This document shows, in pieces, positions 51,529 through 60,215 of a stretch of 64,000 nt of DNA; positions within the stretch are counted from its first letter, which is position 1, and every line of letters starts with the position of its first letter. The notes beneath the pieces are model-generated. The model was given only the letters and a program-made list of their open reading frames with translations, was not told the origin of the DNA and ran no database searches. Both the position numbers and the translations under genes were made by a program. Origin of the DNA: Opitutaceae bacterium. Lineage in GTDB: Bacteria; Verrucomicrobiota; Verrucomicrobiia; Opitutales; Opitutaceae. The DNA lies in the NCBI GenBank assembly GCA_016794625.1, contig JAEUGY010000069.1, forward strand, positions 47,289 to 111,288, read 5' to 3'.

Positions 51529-52923
51529 ATGGGATTCTTCGATCGCTTCGCCTCCAAAAAGTCCAACCCAACGCCGACGCCCTCTGCCAACGGGGGAGCC
51601 CCGGTGGAAAAGGCGCCCACTCCCACCGCGCCGGCGCCGTCCTCCGTGGCCGCGACGCTTCTGACCGCGCGCGAACGTCTGGATGCGCGCGATCTGCCGG
51701 GTGCGATGGCACTTTACGAGCAGGTGCTCGCCACGGCCGGCGATCGCGCCGACGTACTGGTGACGATTTCCGGCGATCTCGGTTCAACCGGACATGTCGA
51801 ACCCATTGTGGAACTCATCGCCCCCCGCTACGATGCCGAGCGGCATGGTCCCGCAACCGGATTGAACCTGCTGCAGGCCTACCTCGCGACGCGCAACTCC
51901 ACCGCAGCGCAGCATCTGCTCGACATTTTGTTTTCCCTACAGCGTCCGGAGCTGGAGGAGCGCCTGCATGGTTTTTCGAATGCGCTGGCGGATTTGATCG
52001 AGGCGGAAAACCACGGACAGCCGCCTCCGCAGACCGCGGGCGCGCCGACCGACGGCTCCGCCCCGGCGGCTCCACGCCCCGCCACCATCAGTCTGATCAG
52101 CATCAGCAAGCCCATTTGGTTTTATGGTCTTGAACCGCTCAGCGATCGAGTCTTGCCCGCCAAGAGCGACCGACTCCGGCGCGTGGCCTTCGCCCAACTG
52201 GCGGTCCCGGGCATGCCCGATGCATTCGAAAAGATGAAGAGCCCCGAGGACGATCTGGGCCGGCTCTCGCGCGCCCTTCCCCTCTGGCTAGCCGAAACGT
52301 TCTACTTCAGCCCGCACTATGCACCCATCGCCGCGGTGGGCATGGTCAATGAAGCAAAACACTACGCGCTCTTTCCGTCGGAATGGACCAACGACAATCT
52401 GCGCCAGCTGGTCGAGACCAGCAGCGGAGGTCTCGACTACGTGTTCACGGGCGCGATCCGCCACGTCTCGGGCGACACCGAATTGCTGTTGCGTGTTTGG
52501 GAGATCAAGAAGTTCCGGGAGCGGAAGCAATTCACGGCCCGCTGGACCCCTGCAACCGCGGACTCCGCGCTGCTGCGCCTGCACGAACAGGTGCGCCTCT
52601 TCATGGAGTGGTCCGCTCATCCCGCGGGTGAAGGGCTGCTCTATGCCGCACCCTCCGCACCCCGCGACTGGCTCGACGTCCTGGGAAGCTCCCTGTCTCT
52701 CTTCCTCGGCGAAAAGGGTCTGCTCGCCCCCGAGCAGCTCGTCTCCACCGTGGCGACGATGGACAAGGCGGCAGGACTCGCCGCCAGCACCGAGAGCGCC
52801 TCACTCGCCAGCCTGACTCTGAAGGCGCGCGCGCAGCGGCTCGGCCTCTCCGCGGGAGCACTCGTTCACGCCTCGCTGTCCTCTTCTCCCCTGGTCCAGG
52901 ACGCCCGCGCCGTCACAGGTTGA
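51529..52923 (+). CDS. Unknown protein with TPR-like helices
   Basis: A 464-residue protein with no recognised family. It opens MGFFDRFASKKS, a short cytosolic-type N-terminus, followed by a Pro/Thr/Ala-rich linker and a helical segment ARERLDARDLPGAMALYEQVLATAGDRADV (about residues 45-75) that resembles tetratricopeptide repeats. A second low-complexity stretch (PPPQTAGAPTDGSAPAAP) precedes a C-terminal globular region with LPLWLAETFYFSPHYAPIAAVGM and FMEWSAHPAGEGLLYAAPS. No signal peptide. It lies between the transglycosylase and aroF/G/H in the same direction; functional link unknown. Confidence 0.7.
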   Translation: MGFFDRFASKKSNPTPTPSANGGAPVEKAPTPTAPAPSSVAATLLTARERLDARDLPGAMALYEQVLATAGDRADVLVTISGDLGSTGHVEPIVELIAPRYDAERHGPATGLNLLQAYLATRNSTAAQHLLDILFSLQRPELEERLHGFSNALADLIEAENHGQPPPQTAGAPTDGSAPAAPRPATISLISISKPIWFYGLEPLSDRVLPAKSDRLRRVAFAQLAVPGMPDAFEKMKSPEDDLGRLSRALPLWLAETFYFSPHYAPIAAVGMVNEAKHYALFPSEWTNDNLRQLVETSSGGLDYVFTGAIRHVSGDTELLLRVWEIKKFRERKQFTARWTPATADSALLRLHEQVRLFMEWSAHPAGEGLLYAAPSAPRDWLDVLGSSLSLFLGEKGLLAPEQLVSTVATMDKAAGLAASTESASLASLTLKARAQRLGLSAGALVHASLSSSPLVQDARAVTG

Positions 52924-52949
52924 GCCTCGCCGTCCCTTTCTTCCCCTCT

Positions 52950-54008
52950 GTGCATTCCCCCACGTCCGACCTTCGCATCCGCGCGACGAAACCTTTGCTC
53001 GCGCCCGCGATTCTGGAGGAGGAGTTTCCGCTCGAACCGCATCACGTCACCGTGGTGCAACAGGGTCGCCGCCAGATCGAAGCGGTGATGTCCGGAACCG
53101 ACTCGCGACTGCTCGTGGTGGTCGGCCCCTGCTCGATTCACGACCCGGTGGCCGCCATCGAGTACGCCCGGCGGATGAGCGAGGTGCTGCCGCGCTACCA
53201 GGATGACCTCCTGCTTGTCATGCGGGTCTACTTCGAAAAGCCGCGCACCGTGATCGGATGGAAGGGACTGATCAACGATCCTCTGCTCGATGGTTCCTAC
53301 CAGATCAACCGGGGACTCCGGCTGGCGCGTCAGGTATTGATCGGGGTCACGGGACTGGGAGTGCCCGCGGCAACTGAGTTCCTGGATACCACGCTCGGCC
53401 AGTACTACGCCGACCTCGTGAGCTGGGGCGCGATCGGCGCCCGCACCGTTGAGAGCCAGATCCATCGTGAGCTCGCCTCGGGCCTGTCGATGCCGGTCGG
53501 ATTCAAAAATCGAACCGACGGCGATGTGCAGGTGGCGGTGGAGGCGATTCTTTCCGCCCGACACCCGCACTGGTTCCCTTCACTCACCCGTGAAGGCGCC
53601 CCCGCCGTCATGGGCACCACCGGCAACGACCGGACTCACCTCGTGCTCCGCGGGGGCACGCGCGGGCCCAATTTCGCCGCTCCCGACATCCAGGCGGCGG
53701 TTTCTCGTCTGCGTGCCCAATCGCTCCCGATCCAGCTCATGGTCGACTGCAGTCATGCCAACAGCGGAAAGGACCCAGCGCGGCAGCCTTTGGTCGCCGC
53801 GGCGCTCGCTGGACAAATCGCGGAAGGTGAAGCGGCCCTCGCAGCGGTGATGATTGAGAGCCATCTCGTCGCCGGCCACCAACCTCAGGACCGGCGTCCG
53901 CTGCTCTACGGCCAGAGCATCACGGACTCCTGCCTGGGCTGGGACGAAACGCTGCCCGTGCTCGACACGCTTGCGGCGGCCGTGCGCCGTCGGCGCGGAC
54001 GCCGTTGA
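52950..54008 (+). CDS. aroG: 3-deoxy-7-phosphoheptulonate synthase (DAHP synthase, class I)
   Basis: A 352-residue AroF/G/H-type enzyme, first step of the shikimate pathway, condensing PEP with erythrose-4-phosphate. Motifs: LLVVVGPCSIHDPVAAIEYARRM, RVYFEKPRTVIGWKGLINDP, VGFKNRTDGDVQVAV, LRGGTRGPNFAAPD and LMVDCSHANSGKDP. The GTG at 52950 gives the family-typical HSPTSDLRI N-terminus; an upstream TTG at 52920 overlaps the previous stop. AroF, AroG and AroH are not distinguished with certainty. It ends head-on with rlmN with no gap between the stops. Confidence 0.93.
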   Translation: MHSPTSDLRIRATKPLLAPAILEEEFPLEPHHVTVVQQGRRQIEAVMSGTDSRLLVVVGPCSIHDPVAAIEYARRMSEVLPRYQDDLLLVMRVYFEKPRTVIGWKGLINDPLLDGSYQINRGLRLARQVLIGVTGLGVPAATEFLDTTLGQYYADLVSWGAIGARTVESQIHRELASGLSMPVGFKNRTDGDVQVAVEAILSARHPHWFPSLTREGAPAVMGTTGNDRTHLVLRGGTRGPNFAAPDIQAAVSRLRAQSLPIQLMVDCSHANSGKDPARQPLVAAALAGQIAEGEAALAAVMIESHLVAGHQPQDRRPLLYGQSITDSCLGWDETLPVLDTLAAAVRRRRGRR

Positions 54009-55064
54009 TCAGCGGCCGGCAGCCGCAACCGCGAGTTGTCCGCAGCCCGCCGCGATATCAATGCCGCGCCGCTGGCGCACGGTGCTGGGCAGGCCGTAGA
54101 GGTCACCGAGGATCCGCTGAAACGCCTTGGCCGCCTCGGTGCGTCCCGGCGCCCCTTTGTATCCTTCGGTTGGATTGAGCGGGATGAGGTTGATCTGGGC
54201 GGGGAGTCCCCGCAACAGCGCACCCACCGCATGGGCGTGGTCAGGGGAGTCGTTCTTCCCCTCAATCAGCGTCCACTCGTAGAAGATGCGGCGCCCGGTG
54301 CGTTCGCTGTAGAACCGGCAGGCCGCCATCAGCTGGTCCAGCGGCCAGGCCTTGGCCGCCGGCACGAGCGCGGCGCGTTCCTCCTGGGTCGCCGCATGCA
54401 GCGAGACGGCGAGGTGCAGCGGTTGTTTCTCCTCGGCGAGACGCAGGATGCCGGGAACAACTCCCACGGTGCTCAGGGTGATGCGATCCGCACCGAGCGA
54501 GAGTCCGGATGGATCGCGCACGATTTCCAGAGCCCGCATCGTCGCATCATAATTGTGCAGGGGTTCTCCCATGCCCATCAACACGACGTTGCGCAGTCGG
54601 GCCTCGCCCGCCCGCCGCAGCGCCCGTCCTACGTGCACCATCTGCGCGACGATCTCACCCGGCGAGAGGTGGCGGGCGAAACCCATCTGCCCCGTCGCAC
54701 AAAACACACACCCCATGGCGCAACCCGCCTGTGTGCTCACGCAGGCGGTGGCCCGTCCGGTGAAACGCATCAACACGGTCTCAATCCGTCGCTGATCCGG
54801 CAGGGTCAGGAGAAACTTCCGGGTGAATCCATCCGATGAATCCGTCGCCAGCGCCGTCGGCAGGACTCCGAGATACGTTTCCTGCTCCAACCGCCGCCTG
54901 ACTTTTGCCGGGAGCTCCACCATGGCGGCGAACGCGTCCACCATCTCCCAATAGAGGTAGTTCCAGAGCCGTGCTCCATGCACGGGGGAGAACCCTCGCG
55001 TTTCCATCCACGCCGTCACGTCCGCCCGGGTCAGCGCATAAAGGTCCTGCAGGGCGGGCGTCAT
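54009..55064 (-). CDS. rlmN: 23S rRNA (adenine(2503)-C(2))-methyltransferase
   Basis: A 351-residue radical-SAM methyltransferase. The cluster motif is QAGCAMGCVFCATGQMGFARHLSPGEIV. RNVVLMGMGEPLHNYDATMRAL and STVGVVPGILRLA are typical. LIPLNPTEGYKGAPGRTEAAKAFQRIL and GIDIAAGCGQL contain the conserved C-terminal Cys required for catalysis. It modifies A2503 of 23S rRNA and some tRNAs. The stop abuts that of aroG. Confidence 0.95.
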   Translation of the reverse strand: MTPALQDLYALTRADVTAWMETRGFSPVHGARLWNYLYWEMVDAFAAMVELPAKVRRRLEQETYLGVLPTALATDSSDGFTRKFLLTLPDQRRIETVLMRFTGRATACVSTQAGCAMGCVFCATGQMGFARHLSPGEIVAQMVHVGRALRRAGEARLRNVVLMGMGEPLHNYDATMRALEIVRDPSGLSLGADRITLSTVGVVPGILRLAEEKQPLHLAVSLHAATQEERAALVPAAKAWPLDQLMAACRFYSERTGRRIFYEWTLIEGKNDSPDHAHAVGALLRGLPAQINLIPLNPTEGYKGAPGRTEAAKAFQRILGDLYGLPSTVRQRRGIDIAAGCGQLAVAAAGR

Positions 55065-55145
55065 AGGTTCGCCGCCACGGTGCAGACCTCAGCGGCGCCT
55101 GCCAACCCCGTTTCGTGGGCGGGCCGCGCTCCGCCTCAATCCTGA

Positions 55146-55418
55146 CTACATGCGCCGCTCCGTCGGCGCCGGCTCGTCATCGGGCATGCCTTCATAGGCA
55201 TGCACGCTCCCGGCGGAGTCACTCCACAGCGGGAGATTGTCGCTTCGCCAGGCTCGTGTTTCGAGGACCTCGGTGCGGACCTGCAGGCTGGCCATTTCCA
55301 TCATCAGACGGTTGAGCGCGCAGTAGGCGACGTCTTCCATGCTGACATTCAAACTCTTGGCAAACCTCTCCACTGCCGCGTATTCTGCATCTTCTAAGTG
55401 AAGTTTAACCGCAGACAT
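55146..55418 (-). CDS. Small protein with ribbon-helix-helix-like N-terminus
   Basis: A 90-residue protein beginning MSAVKLHLEDAEYAAVERFAKSLNVSMEDVAYCALNRLMME, whose strand-helix-helix order resembles ribbon-helix-helix DNA-binding proteins. The C-terminal half is Ser/Pro/Glu-rich and probably disordered. AAGGAAAGG lies just upstream of the ATG, supporting the start. No toxin-like neighbour is seen, so an antitoxin role is not claimed. Family unknown. Confidence 0.65.
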   Translation of the reverse strand: MSAVKLHLEDAEYAAVERFAKSLNVSMEDVAYCALNRLMMEMASLQVRTEVLETRAWRSDNLPLWSDSAGSVHAYEGMPDDEPAPTERRM

Positions 55419-55486
55419 AATGGGCCTTTCCTTGGGGTTACTGAACAGGCGTAGGTTAATCCATGGGCCCGAAAGGGCAACCCGCC

Positions 55487-55527
55487 CCCGTCAGACGGGC
55501 GCTTAAGTGACGCGCCTAATGAGGCGC
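55487..55527. terminator. Two small hairpins in the PHP/RHH intergenic gap
   Basis: The 221-base gap between the RHH-like gene and the PHP phosphatase contains CCCG-N5-CGGG (55487-55499 region) and GCGCCT-AATG-AGGCGC (55512-55527). No T-run follows. They could terminate the PHP gene transcript or be regulatory; the gap has no gene. Confidence 0.3.
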
Positions 55528-55639
55528 ATCACGAGGCAAACGAGGCCCCGCACTTCGCGTCACCCCAATGATCTGCGTTCCAGTTATTTACGCAAAGACG
55601 TGTCCGGCCATGCCCTGTTCTTCCAGCGCACGGCTCGCA

Positions 55640-56461
55640 CTAAGGTACGAGTGACTGCAGCGCATCCGCGATCCGGACCGTCTGGCGCTTCCGGTCGAGA
55701 AAGTAGCAAACCTCGGAGTAACCGGCCTCCTGCAACAGGGTCAGGGCCTCTCCAAAACGGTCTCCCACCCGGTCCGCGCGATGCGCATCCGCTCCGATCA
55801 CGACAGGAATGCGCCGGGCCGCCATGAGCCGGAGCATGGAGACACTCGGGTTCATTTCCGGCACGGCCTTCTGCGTGCCGCTTGTATTCAATTCCATCGC
55901 CACGTCGGTGGCGGCAATGCGATCCAGCGATCGCTCGATGAAGGGTTGAATGCGGCCAAAGTCCCACGACGACGGCGCCTCGTTCTTGACCAGATCCGGA
56001 TGGGCGAGGGTGTCAAAGAGGCCGGATTCCGCCGCCTGCGCGAGATGTTCGAAGTAAACCTGCTGGTAGGCAAAACTGTCGCCCTTGTAATAGACCGCCC
56101 GATAGGGCGCCATTTGCATATGCACCGAACCGAGTACGTGATGCAGAGGCACGCGGGCGTGCAGGCGCTCCAGCCACGGCTCCACCCCGGGGAAAAAATC
56201 GCTTTCCAGACCGACCCGCACATCGACCCGTCCGGCCATCCGGGTGCGCGTGTCCTCGATCAAGGCGACGTAATCGTCGAACTGTTCCGGCGCCATGCGG
56301 AACTGCAGTGAGTGTCCGTCGGGCAGAGGACAATGACAGGTGAAAATGATCCCTTTCAGTCCACGCGCCTCCGCCGTTTCTGCATATTCCACCGGCGTTC
56401 CGGTGGCGTGTTTGCAGAGCGGGGTGTGCGCGTGCGATTCATAAAGGAGCGGAACGGACAT
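55640..56461 (-). CDS. hisK: PHP-family histidinol-phosphatase-like enzyme
   Basis: A 273-residue PHP hydrolase of the HisK/HisJ type. YESHAHTPLCKHATGTPVEY holds the first metal ligands; FTCHCPLPDG, GLESDFFPGVE, HHVLGSVHM, LAHPDLVK and VIGADAHRADRVG complete the trinuclear metal site. It would dephosphorylate L-histidinol phosphate in histidine synthesis. No other his genes lie near, so another phosphoester substrate is possible. ATG 56461 gives the family-like start MSVPLLYESHAHT; an upstream in-frame extension is noise. Confidence 0.85.
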   Translation of the reverse strand: MSVPLLYESHAHTPLCKHATGTPVEYAETAEARGLKGIIFTCHCPLPDGHSLQFRMAPEQFDDYVALIEDTRTRMAGRVDVRVGLESDFFPGVEPWLERLHARVPLHHVLGSVHMQMAPYRAVYYKGDSFAYQQVYFEHLAQAAESGLFDTLAHPDLVKNEAPSSWDFGRIQPFIERSLDRIAATDVAMELNTSGTQKAVPEMNPSVSMLRLMAARRIPVVIGADAHRADRVGDRFGEALTLLQEAGYSEVCYFLDRKRQTVRIADALQSLVP

Positions 56462-56594
56462 GGCGTGAGGACACGCAGAAAAGGGGTAGCGGCCCCCCTC
56501 GGCAATCCAAGGATTGCGACCCACCTCGTTGCCACCGATCGGCAGCGGTGCCCGCGGCAGGATCGCGGTGGATGCGATCCCGCCCGCTCCCGGA

Positions 56595-58007
56595 TCAGAA
56601 GAACGTGTGGTATTTTCCCGCGGCCAGCCGCTGGATCAGCAGCGCCAGTTCCATCGCATGGTAGTCTCCCCACATCGAGGATTCGCCACACGGGACCTTG
56701 CGACCTTTCGGCACATGGTCCCAGCCATTCGGACGGTGGTAAACGCTGTGCAGCAGCAAACCCTGATGCTTCGGATCGGTCGACAGGTAGGGTTCGTCGA
56801 AAAGGGTGGACGCCACCGTCAACCCTGCCTGCAGGTAACGCGTGCCGGCCGCCTTCTCCCCCTTGCCCTGCAACCAGAGGCCCAGTCGGATGAAGCCCTG
56901 AGCCGCGATGGCCGCGGCGGAGCTGTCCACCGGCTCGTGATCGTTGAACGGATCCGCCGGCCGGGCGGCGAAATTGCCCAGGCGGTGGGTTTGCAGCGCC
57001 GCGCTGTCCCAATACGGCACGCCATCCTTGGCCGAATACCCGTCGATGTAGTAATCGCAGGCCGCCCGCGCCGTCTCGAGGAACAGGTCGGTCACGGCAC
57101 GGCGTCCACCCACCGCATCGAGATCGGATCCGGCGACGGTATCAAGAAACTCAAGTTGCTCGGCGTAGCCGCAGATGATCCAGGCGGCGCCGCGCGTCCA
57201 GGTCGTGAAAGGCGAGTAACCCTGCTGGGTGCTCGGGCAGCGGAACTGTCCGTCGTTGCGATTGAAGATCGATTCGTGGGCCACCCGGCCGCGCACGTCA
57301 TAGCTGTCACGCCCCTGGCCGAAAAACACATTGAACCGCGCCGTCGTCGCCGCGTGTTCGATCGATCGATGGAGCAGATTGATCGGCTTGTCGCCCTCCC
57401 CCATCAGGGCATGTCCCAGCTGATGGGCGACGGCGAGCGAGCGCATGGACCGGATCGTATCCGCAAAGAGTGACTGCGGTCCGTTGAACGAGTAGATGTA
57501 GCCGCCCGGCACGACTCCCGGTGAGCCGGCGACAGGCGACCACGGCGTCTTGACCGCGGTCGTGGCATAACGGGCCGCCTGCACCGCGCCGGAGACCTTG
57601 AGCGCCAGCTCGCAAAAATTCAGCTCGTCCTGGTTGGCGGGAATCTTTCCCTCCAGCTGGAGCCGGCGAAGGTTGCCGTAGGTGGAAACGTTGTTGAACC
57701 CGTGGTCGTGCACGCCGACGTGTGACACGTGGGACGCCATCAGCTTGATCGTCTTGGCGCGCCCGAGGTCGAGGAACGCGGCCTCGCCCGTGGCATCGTA
57801 CTGCAGAAACGCCATGCCAAACTGAAATCCCTGGGTCCACTCCGTCCAGCCGCGGGAGGTGTAGCGGCCCTTGACGGTGAACACCGGGGTGCCCTTGCCC
57901 GCATCCCAGGACGCGTCGATCGCGCGGATTTTGGTGCCCGCGAGCTCGAACAGGCGGGTGACTTTCTTTTGCAGGCTCTGTGGGGTGATCTTCGGGTTGA
58001 TCTTCAT
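56595..58007 (-). CDS. GH88-like unsaturated glucuronyl/uronyl hydrolase
   Basis: A 470-residue (alpha/alpha)6 hydrolase. Blocks resembling GH88 unsaturated glucuronyl hydrolase are VGVHDHGFNNVSTYGN (probable catalytic Asp), YSPFTTWTRGAAWIICGYAE, VPYWDSAALQ, HEPVDSSAAAIAAQGFIRLGLWL and SMWGDYHAMELALLI. No signal peptide, so it is cytoplasmic and would split the unsaturated disaccharides left by polysaccharide lyases. No lyase or transporter is adjacent. ATG 58007. Confidence 0.82.
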   Translation of the reverse strand: MKINPKITPQSLQKKVTRLFELAGTKIRAIDASWDAGKGTPVFTVKGRYTSRGWTEWTQGFQFGMAFLQYDATGEAAFLDLGRAKTIKLMASHVSHVGVHDHGFNNVSTYGNLRRLQLEGKIPANQDELNFCELALKVSGAVQAARYATTAVKTPWSPVAGSPGVVPGGYIYSFNGPQSLFADTIRSMRSLAVAHQLGHALMGEGDKPINLLHRSIEHAATTARFNVFFGQGRDSYDVRGRVAHESIFNRNDGQFRCPSTQQGYSPFTTWTRGAAWIICGYAEQLEFLDTVAGSDLDAVGGRRAVTDLFLETARAACDYYIDGYSAKDGVPYWDSAALQTHRLGNFAARPADPFNDHEPVDSSAAAIAAQGFIRLGLWLQGKGEKAAGTRYLQAGLTVASTLFDEPYLSTDPKHQGLLLHSVYHRPNGWDHVPKGRKVPCGESSMWGDYHAMELALLIQRLAAGKYHTFF

Positions 58008-58130
58008 GGCGGGTGATGGGAGGGGCGACCACCGTGCCGCGCCGCGGGCCGCAAAACAAGGTCGAAACCGTGGCGGGACGGTTTTGTGCTAGTTTCAGCC
58101 GGAAGTGTCGGGGTGCGAGCCGGCGGGCGC

Positions 58131-59372
58131 TCACCCCTCGAAGGTCGTGAGCAAGTCGGCGTACACCTTGGCGCAAGCCACCAGTTCGCGCACACTGGCG
58201 CGCTCGTCGATGGCGTGGAAGGCCTGCCCCCCGGGACCGTATCCGACCGTTGGGATACGGAAATGGGCGGCGAAGAAGTGCATGTCGTTGAACCCGGTCG
58301 ACACGCTGAACTGGGCGGGCTGCCGGCGAACCCGCGAGACGCATCCGGCCACCGCGTCGAAGAAGGGGTGCCGAGGACGGTTGAAGCAGGGCTCGCTTTC
58401 CGAGACCTTGGCGATCGAGATCCGGCCGCCGGGGATGGCACGGGCGGCGGACTGGAGGAAGGCGCGCAACTCGCGTTCCGCCGAAGCCAGCGTTTCGACG
58501 GCGATCACCCGGCGGTCGATCGAGAAGCGGGCGAGCGCCGGAACCGTGTTGATCTTGCCGCCCGCTCCCTGGGTGAAGACGCCGCCGACATTGATGGTCG
58601 GGACCATGACCTTGCCGTTGGGCGCGGTGAACGCGCGGTTCTGGAGCCCTTTCTTGTAGCGCTCGAGCGCAACCACCAGCGCAGACATCTTCTCCAGGGC
58701 GTTGACTCCGTTCTCGGGCTGCGAGCCGTGGGCTGCCTTGCCGTGCACGGTCACTTCCAGCCACACCACGCCGTTGTGGCCGCAGCAGACCTGATTGGCC
58801 TCGCCGCCTTCCATCACCACGGCGTAATCCGGCTGGATCGGGGCGTGTTGCACCAGCCAGTTCGCGCCGAGCGCCGAGTCGGTTTCCTCGTCGGCCGTAA
58901 ATGACACCTCGACATTGAGCCGGGGCCGGACGCCGGAGGCACGCAGCGCGCGCAGGGCGAGCAGCAGGGCCGCGATCGATCCCTTCATGTCGGACGTGCC
59001 GCGGCCATAAACCCAGCCTCGTTCTTCCGTTCCGCTGAACGGACTGCCATGCCGCCAGCCGTCGGACACCGGCACGACGTCGTAATGGGCGTTGAAATGC
59101 AAGGTCCGCCGAGAACGACCGACGCGCCAGGTGCCGAGCACGTTGGCTCGCGGATACGACCACTGCTCCCGGGGGAGCGCCGCCCGCAACGTGGACCGCG
59201 TGGGCACGAGCCGCCGTGCGCTCAGACCGGCCGCCTTCAGCTCGTCCATCAGCAGGGCGATGATTGCTCCATAGTTTTCCCCGGGCGGATTCACCGTCGG
59301 TATCCGCACCAAACGTCGCAACAACGCGACGAGGTCGGAGGCATGGGCATCTAGGTAGGAAAACGGAGTCAT
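58131..59372 (-). CDS. M20-family metallopeptidase / deacylase
   Basis: A 413-residue di-zinc hydrolase of the M20 (ArgE/DapE/ACY1) family. LVRIPTVNPPGENY is the usual N-terminal block; metal ligands lie in LHFNAHYDVVP, GRGTSDMKGSIAALLLA and VSFTADEETDSALGANWL, with the catalytic Glu in DEET. GHNGVVWLEVTVHGKAAHGSQPENGVNA starts the dimerisation domain. The substrate (N-acyl amino acid or peptide) is unknown. ATG 59372 is used; the antisense frame runs on past pdxH but that part is spurious. Confidence 0.9.
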   Translation of the reverse strand: MTPFSYLDAHASDLVALLRRLVRIPTVNPPGENYGAIIALLMDELKAAGLSARRLVPTRSTLRAALPREQWSYPRANVLGTWRVGRSRRTLHFNAHYDVVPVSDGWRHGSPFSGTEERGWVYGRGTSDMKGSIAALLLALRALRASGVRPRLNVEVSFTADEETDSALGANWLVQHAPIQPDYAVVMEGGEANQVCCGHNGVVWLEVTVHGKAAHGSQPENGVNALEKMSALVVALERYKKGLQNRAFTAPNGKVMVPTINVGGVFTQGAGGKINTVPALARFSIDRRVIAVETLASAERELRAFLQSAARAIPGGRISIAKVSESEPCFNRPRHPFFDAVAGCVSRVRRQPAQFSVSTGFNDMHFFAAHFRIPTVGYGPGGQAFHAIDERASVRELVACAKVYADLLTTFEG

Positions 59373-59395
59373 CACAGGGAGGCGGAGTCGGACGA

Positions 59396-59408
59396 GGTCA
59401 GTCTGACC
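59396..59408. promoter_or_regulatory. Short palindrome GGTCAG-T-CTGACC
   Basis: A 13-base dyad in the 201-base gap between the divergent M20 peptidase and pdxH. It may be an operator; no regulator is known for it. Confidence 0.25.
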
Positions 59409-59573
59409 GACTCTAAGGCCGCGACCAATCCCAATCGTATCGCGGATTCGGAGCCACCTCCAGGCAGGAAACCACCCCAGAACCCGGGGTTTCAGGCCAA
59501 GAGCGAAAACATCAGGTGTTCCCCTCATTTTCTCCGTGATCTCTGCGCTCAACTCATTACGGTCGCCCCGATC

Positions 59574-60215
59574 ATGTCCTTCGCCGACCTTCGAAAAGAC
59601 TACAGCCTCGCCGGCTTGGCCGAGAAGGACTTGGCGCGTGATCCCTTCCGGCAATTCGAAACCTGGTTTCAGGAAGCAGAAGCCGCACGCATCCCGGAAC
59701 CGAACGCCATGGTGCTGAGCACCGCCACGAAGGAGGGACGCCCCTCGTCGCGTATCGTTCTGCTTAAAGCCATGGACGGCAGAGGGTTTGTGTTTTTTAC
59801 CAATTACGAAAGTCGCAAAGGGCGCGAGTTGGAAGTCAACCCGGTGGCGGGTTTGCTCTTTCCATGGATTGCACTGGAGCGGCAGGTGATCATCGAAGGC
59901 AGTCTCACCCGGGTGACGCGGGAAGAGAGCACCGCGTATTTCCATTCGCGTCCGAGGAACAGCCAGCTCGGAGCCTGGGTCTCGCGGCAGAGCAGTGTGG
60001 TCGCGGATCGATCGGCACTCGAATCCAGCATGAAGGCGTTGGAGCAGAAATACGCGGGCGTGGAAGTCCCGATCCCTCCCTTTTGGGGCGGGTATCGGCT
60101 CTCCCCGGACTCCGTTGAGTTTTGGCAAGGTCGACGAAGCCGGCTCCACGACCGGCTGCGATTCCGTCGCGATCGAGCCAATGCCACCTGGATTGTCGAG
60201 CGCCTCTCCCCATGA
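59574..60215 (+). CDS. pdxH: Pyridoxamine 5'-phosphate oxidase
   Basis: A 213-residue FMN enzyme making pyridoxal 5'-phosphate from PNP/PMP. PSSRIVLLKAMDGRGFVFFTNYESRKGRELEVNP and SRPRNSQLGAWVSRQSSVV are the PdxH signature, followed by PPFWGGYRLSPDSVEFWQGRRSRLHDRLRF. Length is normal. Its stop overlaps the start of the hybrid kinase by 4 bases (ATGA at 60212-60215), implying translational coupling. Confidence 0.96.
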   Translation: MSFADLRKDYSLAGLAEKDLARDPFRQFETWFQEAEAARIPEPNAMVLSTATKEGRPSSRIVLLKAMDGRGFVFFTNYESRKGRELEVNPVAGLLFPWIALERQVIIEGSLTRVTREESTAYFHSRPRNSQLGAWVSRQSSVVADRSALESSMKALEQKYAGVEVPIPPFWGGYRLSPDSVEFWQGRRSRLHDRLRFRRDRANATWIVERLSP